Below, one piece after another: positions 16,859-25,500 of a DNA stretch of 64,000 nucleotides. Position numbers and translations under genes: made by a program. The DNA is from Alteromonadaceae bacterium 2753L.S.0a.02 (GTDB taxonomy: Bacteria > Pseudomonadota > Gammaproteobacteria > Pseudomonadales > Cellvibrionaceae). The stretch is from contig VISH01000002.1 in assembly GCA_007827375.1 (NCBI GenBank), positions 4,179,001 to 4,243,000 on the forward strand, read 5' to 3'. The notes beneath the pieces are model-generated. The model saw only the letters and a list, made by a program, of their open reading frames with translations. It had not been told where the DNA came from and did not search any database. Position 1 is the first letter of the stretch; each line of letters begins with the position of its first letter.

Positions 16859-17824
16859 ATGACGAGCAAGCTGCGAACGATCAGTAAACCCCGCTGGCAG
16901 CTCAGCGAAAATCAAGTAACCAGCGAAAGCCTGTACTTATCGCGGCGCAAGTTCGTCACCACATCAATCTTGGCGGGCTTTGCCAGCTATCTGCCAAATT
17001 ACGCGTTCGCCAAAGCGCAATCGCTTGCGGAGCAACTTAAATCCGCTAAGCGCACCCAAACTCACCAGGAAGAACTGACCAGTTTAGAAAATATCACCAC
17101 CTATAATAATTATTATGAACTGGGTACCGATAAATCTGACCCAGCCAGGTATGCCAAAGCACTACAAACCGACCCCTGGAGTATTGTCGTTGAAGGCGAA
17201 TGCAACAACCCGGGCAAACTCCATTTTGAAGACCTCGCAAATTCGCAAATTCTGGAAGAGCGTATCTACAAATTACGTTGTGTGGAAGCTTGGTCGATGA
17301 TCATACCCTGGGCAGGCTTCCCGCTTGCCAGTCTGCTTAATAAATTTGAACCTAACAGCAGCGCTAAGTACGTCGCTTTTGAAACCCTTTACGACAAGTC
17401 GAAACCCTTACCCGGGCAAACCCGTAAAGTCATAGACTGGCCTTACCGCGAAGGGTTGCGCATGGATGAGGCGATGCATCCCCTCACCTTTATGGCCGTG
17501 GGGCTTTACGGCAAACCATTGCCCAATCAAAACGGTGCACCTATCAGGCTGGTTGTGCCCTGGAAATACGGTTTTAAAAGCATCAAATCCATTGTAAAAA
17601 TTCGCTTTACCCAAACCCAGCCTGAAACCAGTTGGAACATGCTGGCCCCCCAAGAATACGGCTTTTATTCCAATGTTAACCCGAAAGTCGATCATCCCCG
17701 TTGGAGCCAAAAAAGGGAGCGCAGAATCGGTGAACTGTTTCGGGTACCTACCGAAATGTTTAATGGTTACGAGCAGGAAGTTGCCGGCCTTTATAAAGGC
17801 ATGGATCTGAAAAAATACTACTGA
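16859..17824 (+). CDS. msrP: Protein-methionine-sulfoxide reductase catalytic subunit MsrP
   Basis: 321-aa periplasmic molybdopterin enzyme that repairs oxidised methionine in envelope proteins. A twin-arginine signal (SRRKFVTTSILAG) is near residue 29. The molybdenum ligand Cys is in YKLRCVEAWSMIIPW, and PLTFMAVGLYG and GAPIRLVVPWKYGFKS are family landmarks. GAGG lies ahead of the ATG. The stop overlaps the msrQ start (TGATG), the usual msrPQ arrangement. Electrons come from the quinone pool through MsrQ. Confidence 0.97.
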   Translation: MTSKLRTISKPRWQLSENQVTSESLYLSRRKFVTTSILAGFASYLPNYAFAKAQSLAEQLKSAKRTQTHQEELTSLENITTYNNYYELGTDKSDPARYAKALQTDPWSIVVEGECNNPGKLHFEDLANSQILEERIYKLRCVEAWSMIIPWAGFPLASLLNKFEPNSSAKYVAFETLYDKSKPLPGQTRKVIDWPYREGLRMDEAMHPLTFMAVGLYGKPLPNQNGAPIRLVVPWKYGFKSIKSIVKIRFTQTQPETSWNMLAPQEYGFYSNVNPKVDHPRWSQKRERRIGELFRVPTEMFNGYEQEVAGLYKGMDLKKYY

Positions 17825-18420
17825 TGAATTTTCTGTTCTGGCGCATCGCAACTTTTATTGAGCTGCTATTGCCTTTTGTTTTACTGGTGGTCAACTTTTT
17901 CAACGACAAGCTCGGTGCCAACCCCGTCGAAGCACTCACCCATGAAACTGGCAAATGGGCCTTAATCAGCTTGCTCACAAGCCTGACTGTCACGCCTGCA
18001 ATGCAGCTCAGCGGCTATAAAAAGCTGATGCTGTTGCGGCGTATGCTGGGCCTTTATGCCTTTTTTTACGCCAGTATGCACTTTCTGATTTATTGGGTAT
18101 TCGATCAATCCCTGTCGCTTCAGTACCTCTGGGAAGATATTGCCGACCGGCCCTACATTACGGTAGGTTTTTTCGCCTGGTTACTTCTCATTCCCCTCGC
18201 TGTAACATCAACCCAACGCTGGCGAAAAAAACTCGCACGCGCCTGGATTCGCCTCCACAAACTGGTATACATCATCGCAATACTTGCACTGGTGCACTTC
18301 ATATGGATGATCCGCGCCGATTACTCTGAAGTTATCTGGTATGGAATTTACCTTGCCATTTTGCTTGCCTACCGGCTAGTGCGCACTTACTCACCTCAGC
18401 TTCACTTTCAAAGACGTTAA
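17824..18420 (+). CDS. msrQ: Heme-binding membrane subunit MsrQ
   Basis: 198 aa, with about six membrane helices. It passes quinol electrons to MsrP. Conserved heme-ligand histidines are seen in YASMHFLIYWVFD and in RLHKLVYIIAILALVHFIWM; RRMLGLYAFFYASMHF is a family signature. Translationally coupled to msrP through the ATGA overlap. Intact by length (family ~200 aa). Confidence 0.96.
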   Translation: MNFLFWRIATFIELLLPFVLLVVNFFNDKLGANPVEALTHETGKWALISLLTSLTVTPAMQLSGYKKLMLLRRMLGLYAFFYASMHFLIYWVFDQSLSLQYLWEDIADRPYITVGFFAWLLLIPLAVTSTQRWRKKLARAWIRLHKLVYIIAILALVHFIWMIRADYSEVIWYGIYLAILLAYRLVRTYSPQLHFQRR

Positions 18421-18564
18421 ACGCCTGAAATATAACGCTATTACACATTTATTTGATCGAAGCCGGTAGACGAGGCGCTCGCTAGGTATATCTTACAACT
18501 TGGACGAAACCCTAGAATATAACTATACAAGGTAGTTATTCAGCTTGATTTTGGTATAGATATT

Positions 18565-19566
18565 ATGAATTTACACGGCGTAGATTTGAATTTGATGGTA
18601 GCGCTTAACGTACTGCTTCGGGAGAAAAGCGTTACTCGGGCCGCTGACTATCTCGGCATAACACAACCGGCCATGTCTAACGCGCTCAAGCGCTTACGAC
18701 AACTGTTCGATGACCCACTGTTGGTGCGCACCAGCGAGGGTATGAAACCCACCGAGCGCGCCAAGGAGCTCGAGCCACAAATTCGGGAACTGCTGATTCA
18801 GGTTGAGCAAGTGGTACAACCCGTAAGCGACTTCAAACCCAAAGACAGCGAGCACTTTTTCCGCATTGCTGTAACGGATTACGCAGAATCCACGCTTATT
18901 CCTGAAGTGCTCAACTGCTTGCGCGACACCGCTCCCAACCTCACCCTCGACATTCTCACCCCCAGCGATGTGAGTTATCACGATGTTGAACAAGGACATG
19001 TCGACTTTGTAATTAATCGTTTCGATGAGCTACCACAATCGTTTTACCAAACTTTGCTTTGGCGCGACAGTTTCACCTGCGTGTACTGCCGAACCAACCC
19101 GATTGCCGAAAACTTCAATCTCGATACCTACCTGCAAGCAAACCACGTTTGGGTGAGCAAAACCGGGATGGGCGTGGGGGTAGGAGTTAACCCGGAAGAC
19201 GTACAGCGTCTGGGTTGGGTTGATGCCGCACTTAACCGCATCGGAGAAACGCGCCGCATAAAGATCTATACGCGTCACTATCAAGCAGCGATGCGAATGG
19301 CAGAACAACGGGACTTGGTATTAACCATACCTACCAAAGCTGCCGAACTCATGAAAGACAACCCCAGCATGTGTTTCGATGAGCCGCCATTTATCATCCC
19401 GCCCCTCGAACTGACAATGGCCTGGAGCCCCTTATTACATTTCAATCCGGCGCATCAATGGTTGCGACGCACCGTTGCCGATGTTGCCCATAAACTCCAG
19501 GACAAACGCATCCACCCTGCCTACGAAGGCTATACCACCCAAAAACTCGACAAAACATCCGCCTAA
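18565..19566 (+). CDS. LysR-family transcriptional regulator
   Basis: 333 aa. The N-terminal winged helix-turn-helix reads DLNLMVALNVLLREKSVTRA, then GITQPAMSNALKRLRQLFDD, at residues ~6-65, of the NodD/LeuO-like subclass. A periplasmic-binding-like effector domain follows from ~90. The target is not evident: msrPQ lie upstream in the same direction, and no divergently transcribed partner is present, which is unusual for LysR genes. A 5-bp inverted repeat (AACTA...TAGTT, 18521-18537) lies just before the gene and could be an autoregulatory site. A strong terminator follows. Confidence 0.92.
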   Translation: MNLHGVDLNLMVALNVLLREKSVTRAADYLGITQPAMSNALKRLRQLFDDPLLVRTSEGMKPTERAKELEPQIRELLIQVEQVVQPVSDFKPKDSEHFFRIAVTDYAESTLIPEVLNCLRDTAPNLTLDILTPSDVSYHDVEQGHVDFVINRFDELPQSFYQTLLWRDSFTCVYCRTNPIAENFNLDTYLQANHVWVSKTGMGVGVGVNPEDVQRLGWVDAALNRIGETRRIKIYTRHYQAAMRMAEQRDLVLTIPTKAAELMKDNPSMCFDEPPFIIPPLELTMAWSPLLHFNPAHQWLRRTVADVAHKLQDKRIHPAYEGYTTQKLDKTSA

Positions 19567-19567
19567 A

Positions 19568-19603
19568 AAAAAGCCCGCTTCACTGCTGAGGAGCGGGCTT
19601 TTT
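19568..19603. terminator. Intrinsic terminator after the LysR gene
   Basis: AAAAGCCCGCT (19569-19579) pairs with AGCGGGCTTTT (19592-19602) around a 12-base loop, with A and T tracts on either side, so it can act in both directions between the convergent LysR and small exported protein genes. Confidence 0.85.
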
Positions 19604-19639
19604 ATTCGTGTTTGTCCACCACTTGGGGTGCGCTAATCA

Positions 19640-19912
19640 TTAATAATCGACGTAAGTAACGAGATGCAGATTATTGAGGTCTTGTTCATCCTGGCTGGAT
19701 AACAGCGATTTTGCTGCCTGATAAGATTCATTGGCTTCATTCAACTCTCTGAAGCAGGCTCGACGTTCTTCACCGCGAGCAACTGAGCAGTATTTACGCA
19801 GCTCTTTGTAACTTGCTACAACTGATTTTGCTGAAGAGATTTCTTGATCGGAACCGGTGTCCGCATAAGTTTGCGCCGTGACCAAAAGTAAAAGTGCAAC
19901 TAATACTCGCAT
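19640..19912 (-). CDS. Small exported protein of unknown function
   Basis: 90 aa. The signal peptide MRVLVALLLLVTAQTYA is followed by a hydrophilic helical domain with two cysteines in CSVARGEERRACFRE, which could form one disulfide in the periplasm. GAGGGGG lies 10 bases before the ATG at 19912, which decides this start over a longer frame. I do not recognise a family. It is convergent with the LysR gene. Confidence 0.65.
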   Translation of the reverse strand: MRVLVALLLLVTAQTYADTGSDQEISSAKSVVASYKELRKYCSVARGEERRACFRELNEANESYQAAKSLLSSQDEQDLNNLHLVTYVDY

Positions 19913-19969
19913 GAAATAATACCCCCTCAATGTCGCCGTATCTGACTGACTGTTGCTAACACGCTGCAC

Positions 19970-20528
19970 GAATTAACAACCCCGCAACTCGTTACCGCGA
20001 GTAACATTATACGCATAAATCAACGAACGTGAACGAAGGCAGCGGTAAAAATCAAAATTTGTACGAGTAAATCAGTAACAAATCACGTTTTTTTTCGTTT
20101 AAAACATCCCACAGAATTAAACAAACTGCATGTGGCATATAATTAATTTTTCAAAAAAGAAAGATACAACGCCATATCATTCTCGATTAAAATCACAACG
20201 CATGCACAGTATTATTCACTGCCGTCAACACCATCGTTTATTGGGGCCTTTTTACAACACAAGCATTACCAATTCATGACCGTTTTAAAACCAATAAATC
20301 CGTGCGAGAAATTATCAATAGCCAATAGGATAAAACCCGCGGATCAGAATAGTCGATGGCACTGAGAATTTTCGCGCCTTAAAAAATAAAACGCTTGCAT
20401 GATTTTTCAAACACACAATTGCACCAACGCGCAAATGATTAAGATACAATGGCGGCAAAATTTATTCTCAAAAAATGCATAACACATTACCTGAATTAAA
20501 AATTTTCAGTCTTTAGGAGGAAGAGATC
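19970..20528. other. A/T-rich intergenic stretch without a recognisable gene
   Basis: About 560 bases, clearly richer in A/T than the flanks, between a leftward and a rightward small-protein gene. No open frame with a ribosome site, tRNA or terminator is seen. A TATAAT lies at 20138-20143 without a convincing -35 partner. The length suggests promoters and perhaps a small RNA, but I cannot support one. Confidence 0.35.
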
Positions 20529-21008
20529 ATGAAAGTTTTATTTACTACTTTATTGCTCGCGTTATCGGTTTCAGCGGCAGCAAACCAATATGTATTCCCG
20601 AAAGAGGGTCAAAGCGAAGAACAACAGGCCAAAGATGAAGCCAGTTGCGACGACTGGGCATCGAAACAAATTGGAGCAGATCTCGCCACACTGGAAACAC
20701 AAAAACAGCAGAAAATAAACGAAGTGCTTTCCGCTCCAGCGCCAGACACCAAAGGTGTCGGAGCACGAGGTGCGGCAAAAGGGGCAATTGTTGGATCGTT
20801 GGCAGGTCGCGATAAATTGCGTAATGAAACAGCCGCCGCCGGTGCTATTTTGGGAGCAGCTTCGGCCAAGAAGCAAGCGCAAGCTCAGGCAGCACAAGCG
20901 CAATCACAAGCGACAGGCGCTGTTGAAGCGGAATTCGAAGCCAAAAAGACCGAGTATTTCAAGGCCCGCTCGGTGTGCCTGGAAAGTAAGGGCTACAACG
21001 TCAAATAA
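20529..21008 (+). CDS. Exported glycine-zipper protein
   Basis: 159 aa. Signal peptide MKVLFTTLLLALSVSAAA; then a domain with an acidic Cys-containing start (DEASCDDWASKQIG), a Gly/Ala-rich zipper (GVGARGAAKGAIVGSLAG, AAAGAILGAASAKK) typical of glycine-zipper membrane-associated proteins, an Ala/Gln-rich stretch (QAQAAQAQSQ) and a second Cys (RSVCLESKGYNV). AGGAGG lies eight bases before the ATG, a strong site. Such proteins are usually inserted in or attached to the outer membrane; no specific function is known. Confidence 0.8.
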   Translation: MKVLFTTLLLALSVSAAANQYVFPKEGQSEEQQAKDEASCDDWASKQIGADLATLETQKQQKINEVLSAPAPDTKGVGARGAAKGAIVGSLAGRDKLRNETAAAGAILGAASAKKQAQAQAAQAQSQATGAVEAEFEAKKTEYFKARSVCLESKGYNVK

Positions 21009-21042
21009 CAATTTTCTAATAACTACAATTCGATACCAGGTA

Positions 21043-21073
21043 ATAACAGGCCATAGCATTGGCCTGTTTTTTA
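21043..21073 (+). terminator. Intrinsic terminator after the glycine-zipper gene
   Basis: AACAGGCC and GGCCTGTT form a perfect 8-bp stem around an 8-base loop, followed by TTTTT. Confidence 0.8.
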
Positions 21074-21262
21074 GTATTCGCGCATCGTTTGACCCACAAG
21101 TTGAAGATCCTTCGTTCATTAAATTCTTACCGAAACACCTCCTTAGAACCCTAAGGCTTTACGCTAAACGCCAGCTAAACGAGCCATCTGTCGAGCAACG
21201 CAGCTCACCTGAATCACAGCTATAGTTAATGGCACGTGATATGTCTTCACAGGTGACAGGCG

Positions 21263-22465
21263 ATGGATCAATCTGCACAAATTGAACAGCTCCAGAATCA
21301 GTTGGAATTCAGCCAACAAACAGCGTTTTCAGCAATGACCACCAGTAGTGATCTAGGTGTGGCCATGCAGTTTATGAAAGACAGTTTCGCAGTAGAGAGC
21401 TACGACGAACTTGCTTATCGGCTCATTGATACTCTCACAGGCTTTGGTTTACATTGCTGCGTTGCGCTCGATACTCATGCGGGTAAAACTTTTATCTGTG
21501 ATTCCCGCGATAAAGTTGAGATGACACGAAGTGAAAGTCTTATTCGCGAGCATGCCTTGGATGGCCGTATTGTTGAATTTAAAAATCACATACAAGTCAA
21601 CTATCAAAAGTCTTCATTACTCGCACGCTATGAAAATATTGACGAGAATCGACTGGGGCAACTGCGCGATATATTAGCGCTGCTGATGGACGGCGTAGAA
21701 GCCCGAGTCGCAAGCCTTATTCTTTCTGAACAAGCCCGCGAAGCACGTCAATCGAAGGATGAATTTTTTGCGCTGATGTCTCACGAACTTCGCACGCCAT
21801 TGAACCCAATTATTGGCTTCACAGGGCGCATGGAGAAATACATTGGGCGCGGTATTGATGAGAAATTTGGGCCACACATTCGCAACATGAAAAACTGCGC
21901 AGAGAGCTTGTTGCGGTTGCTCAACCATATTATCGATCTGGCAAGCGTCGAATCGGGAAGTATCAATTTGCACAAGCAAAATTTCGATGTCAAAGAAGCC
22001 ATAGATCGAGCCTGTATTAAAGTTGAAGCGATCGCCTCCAATAAGGAAACGGATGTTGTCAAAGATTGCAACGGGGGAATCACTTTTTATGCAGATATCG
22101 CGCGATTTATTGATATTTTAATTAGTGTGCTCAGCTACAGCATTAACGCTTCGCGTCAGCATACCGTAACCATTCGCGCGCTTAATACCACCCACAATAT
22201 TGAAGGCGAAACCTGCGAATATTTAAAAGTGATCGTGGAAGACGATGGCGAAACCTACTCCGAATCTTACCGCACCAAACTATTTAGCAATATCACCGAG
22301 CGCAACCTGGGTTCCATTTATGAATCCAACGACCTCGGTATCGGCTTGTTCCTCACTAAAAAACTCATTGAAATGCACGATGGCTGGATTTCGTTGATGC
22401 CAGTTGAAAGCGGGGGCAATCGTTTCGAAATATATTTCCCGGCCTATTGCCTCACTAAAATGTAA
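21263..22465 (+). CDS. Soluble sensor histidine kinase with atypical ATP-binding motifs
   Basis: 400 aa without membrane segments. Residues ~35-150 form a GAF-like sensing region with two central cysteines (GLHCCVALD). A short coiled linker leads to the HisKA domain: DEFFALMSHELRTPLNPI carries the phospho-accepting His. In the HATPase domain the G2 region is good (DLGIGLFLTKKLIEMHDG). The segment expected to hold the N-box Asn reads ISVLSYSINAS, and the G1 box reads VEDDGETYS, with the aspartate but not the second glycine. No response regulator is adjacent, so this is an orphan kinase. It may be a weak kinase, a phosphatase or a sensor partner of another kinase. Confidence 0.85.
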   Translation: MDQSAQIEQLQNQLEFSQQTAFSAMTTSSDLGVAMQFMKDSFAVESYDELAYRLIDTLTGFGLHCCVALDTHAGKTFICDSRDKVEMTRSESLIREHALDGRIVEFKNHIQVNYQKSSLLARYENIDENRLGQLRDILALLMDGVEARVASLILSEQAREARQSKDEFFALMSHELRTPLNPIIGFTGRMEKYIGRGIDEKFGPHIRNMKNCAESLLRLLNHIIDLASVESGSINLHKQNFDVKEAIDRACIKVEAIASNKETDVVKDCNGGITFYADIARFIDILISVLSYSINASRQHTVTIRALNTTHNIEGETCEYLKVIVEDDGETYSESYRTKLFSNITERNLGSIYESNDLGIGLFLTKKLIEMHDGWISLMPVESGGNRFEIYFPAYCLTKM

Positions 22466-22526
22466 TTAACTTCATGCTCAAAAATGCCAGTTGCATCGTG
22501 AGACCTCTATAATTTCCTTGCTCGCA

Positions 22527-22554
22527 TAAAAAAGCCCGCGCCGAAGCGCGGGCT
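22527..22554. terminator. Bidirectional terminator between histidine kinase and TSP3 lipoprotein genes
   Basis: AGCCCGCGC and GCGCGGGCT form a perfect 9-bp G/C-rich stem around CGAA, with an A-tract on the left and AAAGT on the right. It serves the convergent genes, with the better U-tract for the minus-strand gene. Confidence 0.75.
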
Positions 22555-22572
22555 GAAAGTCAACGAATTACA

Positions 22573-25500
22573 TCACAGGTTGAAATTCGTTAACACATCA
22601 TCCTTGGCAGTGTCGTTAAACAGTATGACCGTTTCTGCCACACCGGCTTCTCGCACCCAGCCGGCACGTACCAACGTTTCACCACCAGGCTCAATCAGAT
22701 TTTCTTCAAACACAAAGCGATGCGTTTCTTCCTTGTCCACCATGGCCATGTGAGCCACCTCTTCCGGAACCTGGTAGGAAATCACCGGTATACCGCCAAT
22801 AGTGGTACTGGTGACCTCGCCACTGGCGACATAGGTCATCGGGTCAGCACTGCCATCGTAGTGTTTAAAGTACTGAATGTGTAAATCACTGCCGCTGGCG
22901 GTACCGTCGCCGGCAACCAGGAAGCCCTGAACACTGAAGCCGCCCATATCATCGGCTGCTTCGCCGATCCACAACGAACCTACCGCGCTTCCCGCCAACT
23001 CGCTGACCGTATTGACGATTTCATCGAGGCTGGTTGCCGGAACCGGATCGAAATCGCCACTGCCTGCGGTCGATTCCTCCCAGGTAACCGCAACCACGTT
23101 GTCGCAATCCAGGTTATCGGTAAACCACTCGTCGTAGTCGTCGTCGCACCAGAATCCATAGACGTCATTCTGTTCCTGAACATGGCCCACATATGCCTGA
23201 GCACCTGTGCTAAACACCGGGCTTCCACTAAAGCCTGCGTCGAATTCCGGTAATAACGCTTTCAGGTCAATACCGACGATATCAAAGACTTCCAAGTCCA
23301 CGTGCATGACCCGGAAATCCACCGCACTGCCATCCAGCGTCTGCTTGATAATCGCAGTTTCACCATTGCCGCTGTCAACAAAGCCATCAACAAGCATCAG
23401 ATCCTGGGCAGATTGCAAACCGGTACCGGTCAGGAAACCTTCTTCATCGGCCATGGAGGGGTCCATCGTGCTCCAGTTTCCAAGATTGAAATCCCAGGTG
23501 GCTTGAACTTCCAATGCACCACTCATGATAGTGCCGTAGTCGTACCACCCCTGATCGTCCACACCATCGCCGTCGCTGTCCCAGGTTTCAGATTCAAACC
23601 AAGTGACACCTGTGCTGAACGCCGCTTGTTCAACGACGGGGCCTGGGCCGTTGGCCATCACCGAACCGCTGGCGTTACACTGAACCTGGCCGTCATCGCT
23701 GCCGGTAGAATCGGTAAAATTGAAACTGAAGCCGTTGTTTTCCGGGAAGTAGGTGCCAGTACCAGCGAAATTTTCGCCGCCGACCAGGGTAAAGGAGCCA
23801 TCGGCGTTCATGATGGCCCCCAAACCTTCATCCTCGGGCTCATCCATCACCTTGATAAACACCTGATTGCCCTCGGTGTGGGTCTCCAGGAAGAAAGTAC
23901 CCGGCTCCGACGCTACGCAGCTACCCGCATCCCAATCGTACTCTTCACTGCTGGTGGTGAAGCTAAGTTCTGCCAGATATACGCCGAAGATCTGTGGTAC
24001 ATCCACATCACAAGCGTCTCCAAGGCCGTTCTGATCGGCATCAGCCTGATCGGCATTGCTCACTAATACGCAGTTGTCATCCATATCAGGTACACCATCG
24101 CCGTCGGTATCTTTCGGCTCTGGTGTTGGTTCCATGGTAGGTTCTGTAGTCGGCACAGTGGTTGGCTCACCCGTTGGCACGCCTGTCGGTTCTCCAGTAG
24201 GTTCGCCCGTCGGCTCTCCTGTGGGTTCACCGCTAGGTTCTTGCGTGGGTTCGGGAGAAGGAACCACATAAGCGAAGTTTTCCAGCACTGCAGTCGCACC
24301 ACTGCTGTTCAAGCCTGAACCGCGATGGATTTCGCCCGATGCACGATAACGCCCCTGACGCAAGTAGTTGCCACCGGTCGACGTATCGGGAACAGCAGCG
24401 AGAATCACCTGATTTCCACCTTCTACGTCGAAGTCTTTCATGACGCTATCGGGCAAGCTGAACATCAACACCAGATGGGTATCATCATTCATCGGGTCAC
24501 CGATTGACCAAGTGCTGGTTACGGGGTTACCCGCAGCATCGCTGTATGCCACCAGCGCGCCACCATCCTGGTTGTTGTAGAAGAAGCTCACAGTACCGGC
24601 GCTACCTTCAGCGCCAGATACATCGCTACCCTGTAGATAGGCGACCAGTTCACCGTCCCAACCACGACCAACCCAGACACCTTGCCAACCGGCTTCAATA
24701 CCCTGAGCCGTGCTATGAAGTACATCGGAAATAGTGGTCGCTAATACCGGCTGACCGTCGGTGCCCCAGCTTGCTGCCAACCAGTTGGAACAATCGAGAC
24801 CGGTCTGTATCCAGTCATCATGGCCACACCAGATGTCGTAAACAGCCGTGCTGCTTTCAGCGGCAATGGCAATGGCACGAACGCCACTGCCAAAGGTTGC
24901 GGTCGGGTCTATCAAGCCTTCGTCAACCCAGCCTTCGTCTACCAGGGTATCCATAGGCTTGCCCTCCGCAGAGATCGCATAGGTTGCTACCGACCAACTG
25001 TTGTATACGCTGCCGCCGATGGTAGTTTCTACGGCGCTGACCGATTGGGTATCATGTTCCAACATCAAGGCACTGGAGCGCATTTCCCAACCGGCACTTG
25101 TGAGCACATAACCATCGTCACCGGAGGTGTCTTCAAACCAGTCGGCCGCTTCCGGGTCGTAGCGGAACTCCGAATCTGCATCCGTGTTGAGCAATTCGTA
25201 CCAAAACTCGTTGCCGTGGACACCCGTGGAATCCCACCACTCTTCACTGTAACTGGAGAAGAAGCCTCCGTCGCTGCCAGCAGCATTGAACACGTCATAG
25301 GGCGTGACTTCAGGCATGGGAGTCATAACCACACTCCACTTGGCATGACAGCTGAAGCCCAGACCATCTGCACCCGCCACAATGCGGTCTTCTTCCACAG
25401 AGCCGCTCATGATCCCGGTACTGGCGTTCCGCAATCCCAGGAACAGCACATGGAACTCCTCAGTGGTGCCATCGGGGTGTTCGCCGCCTTCGTGGCTTTC

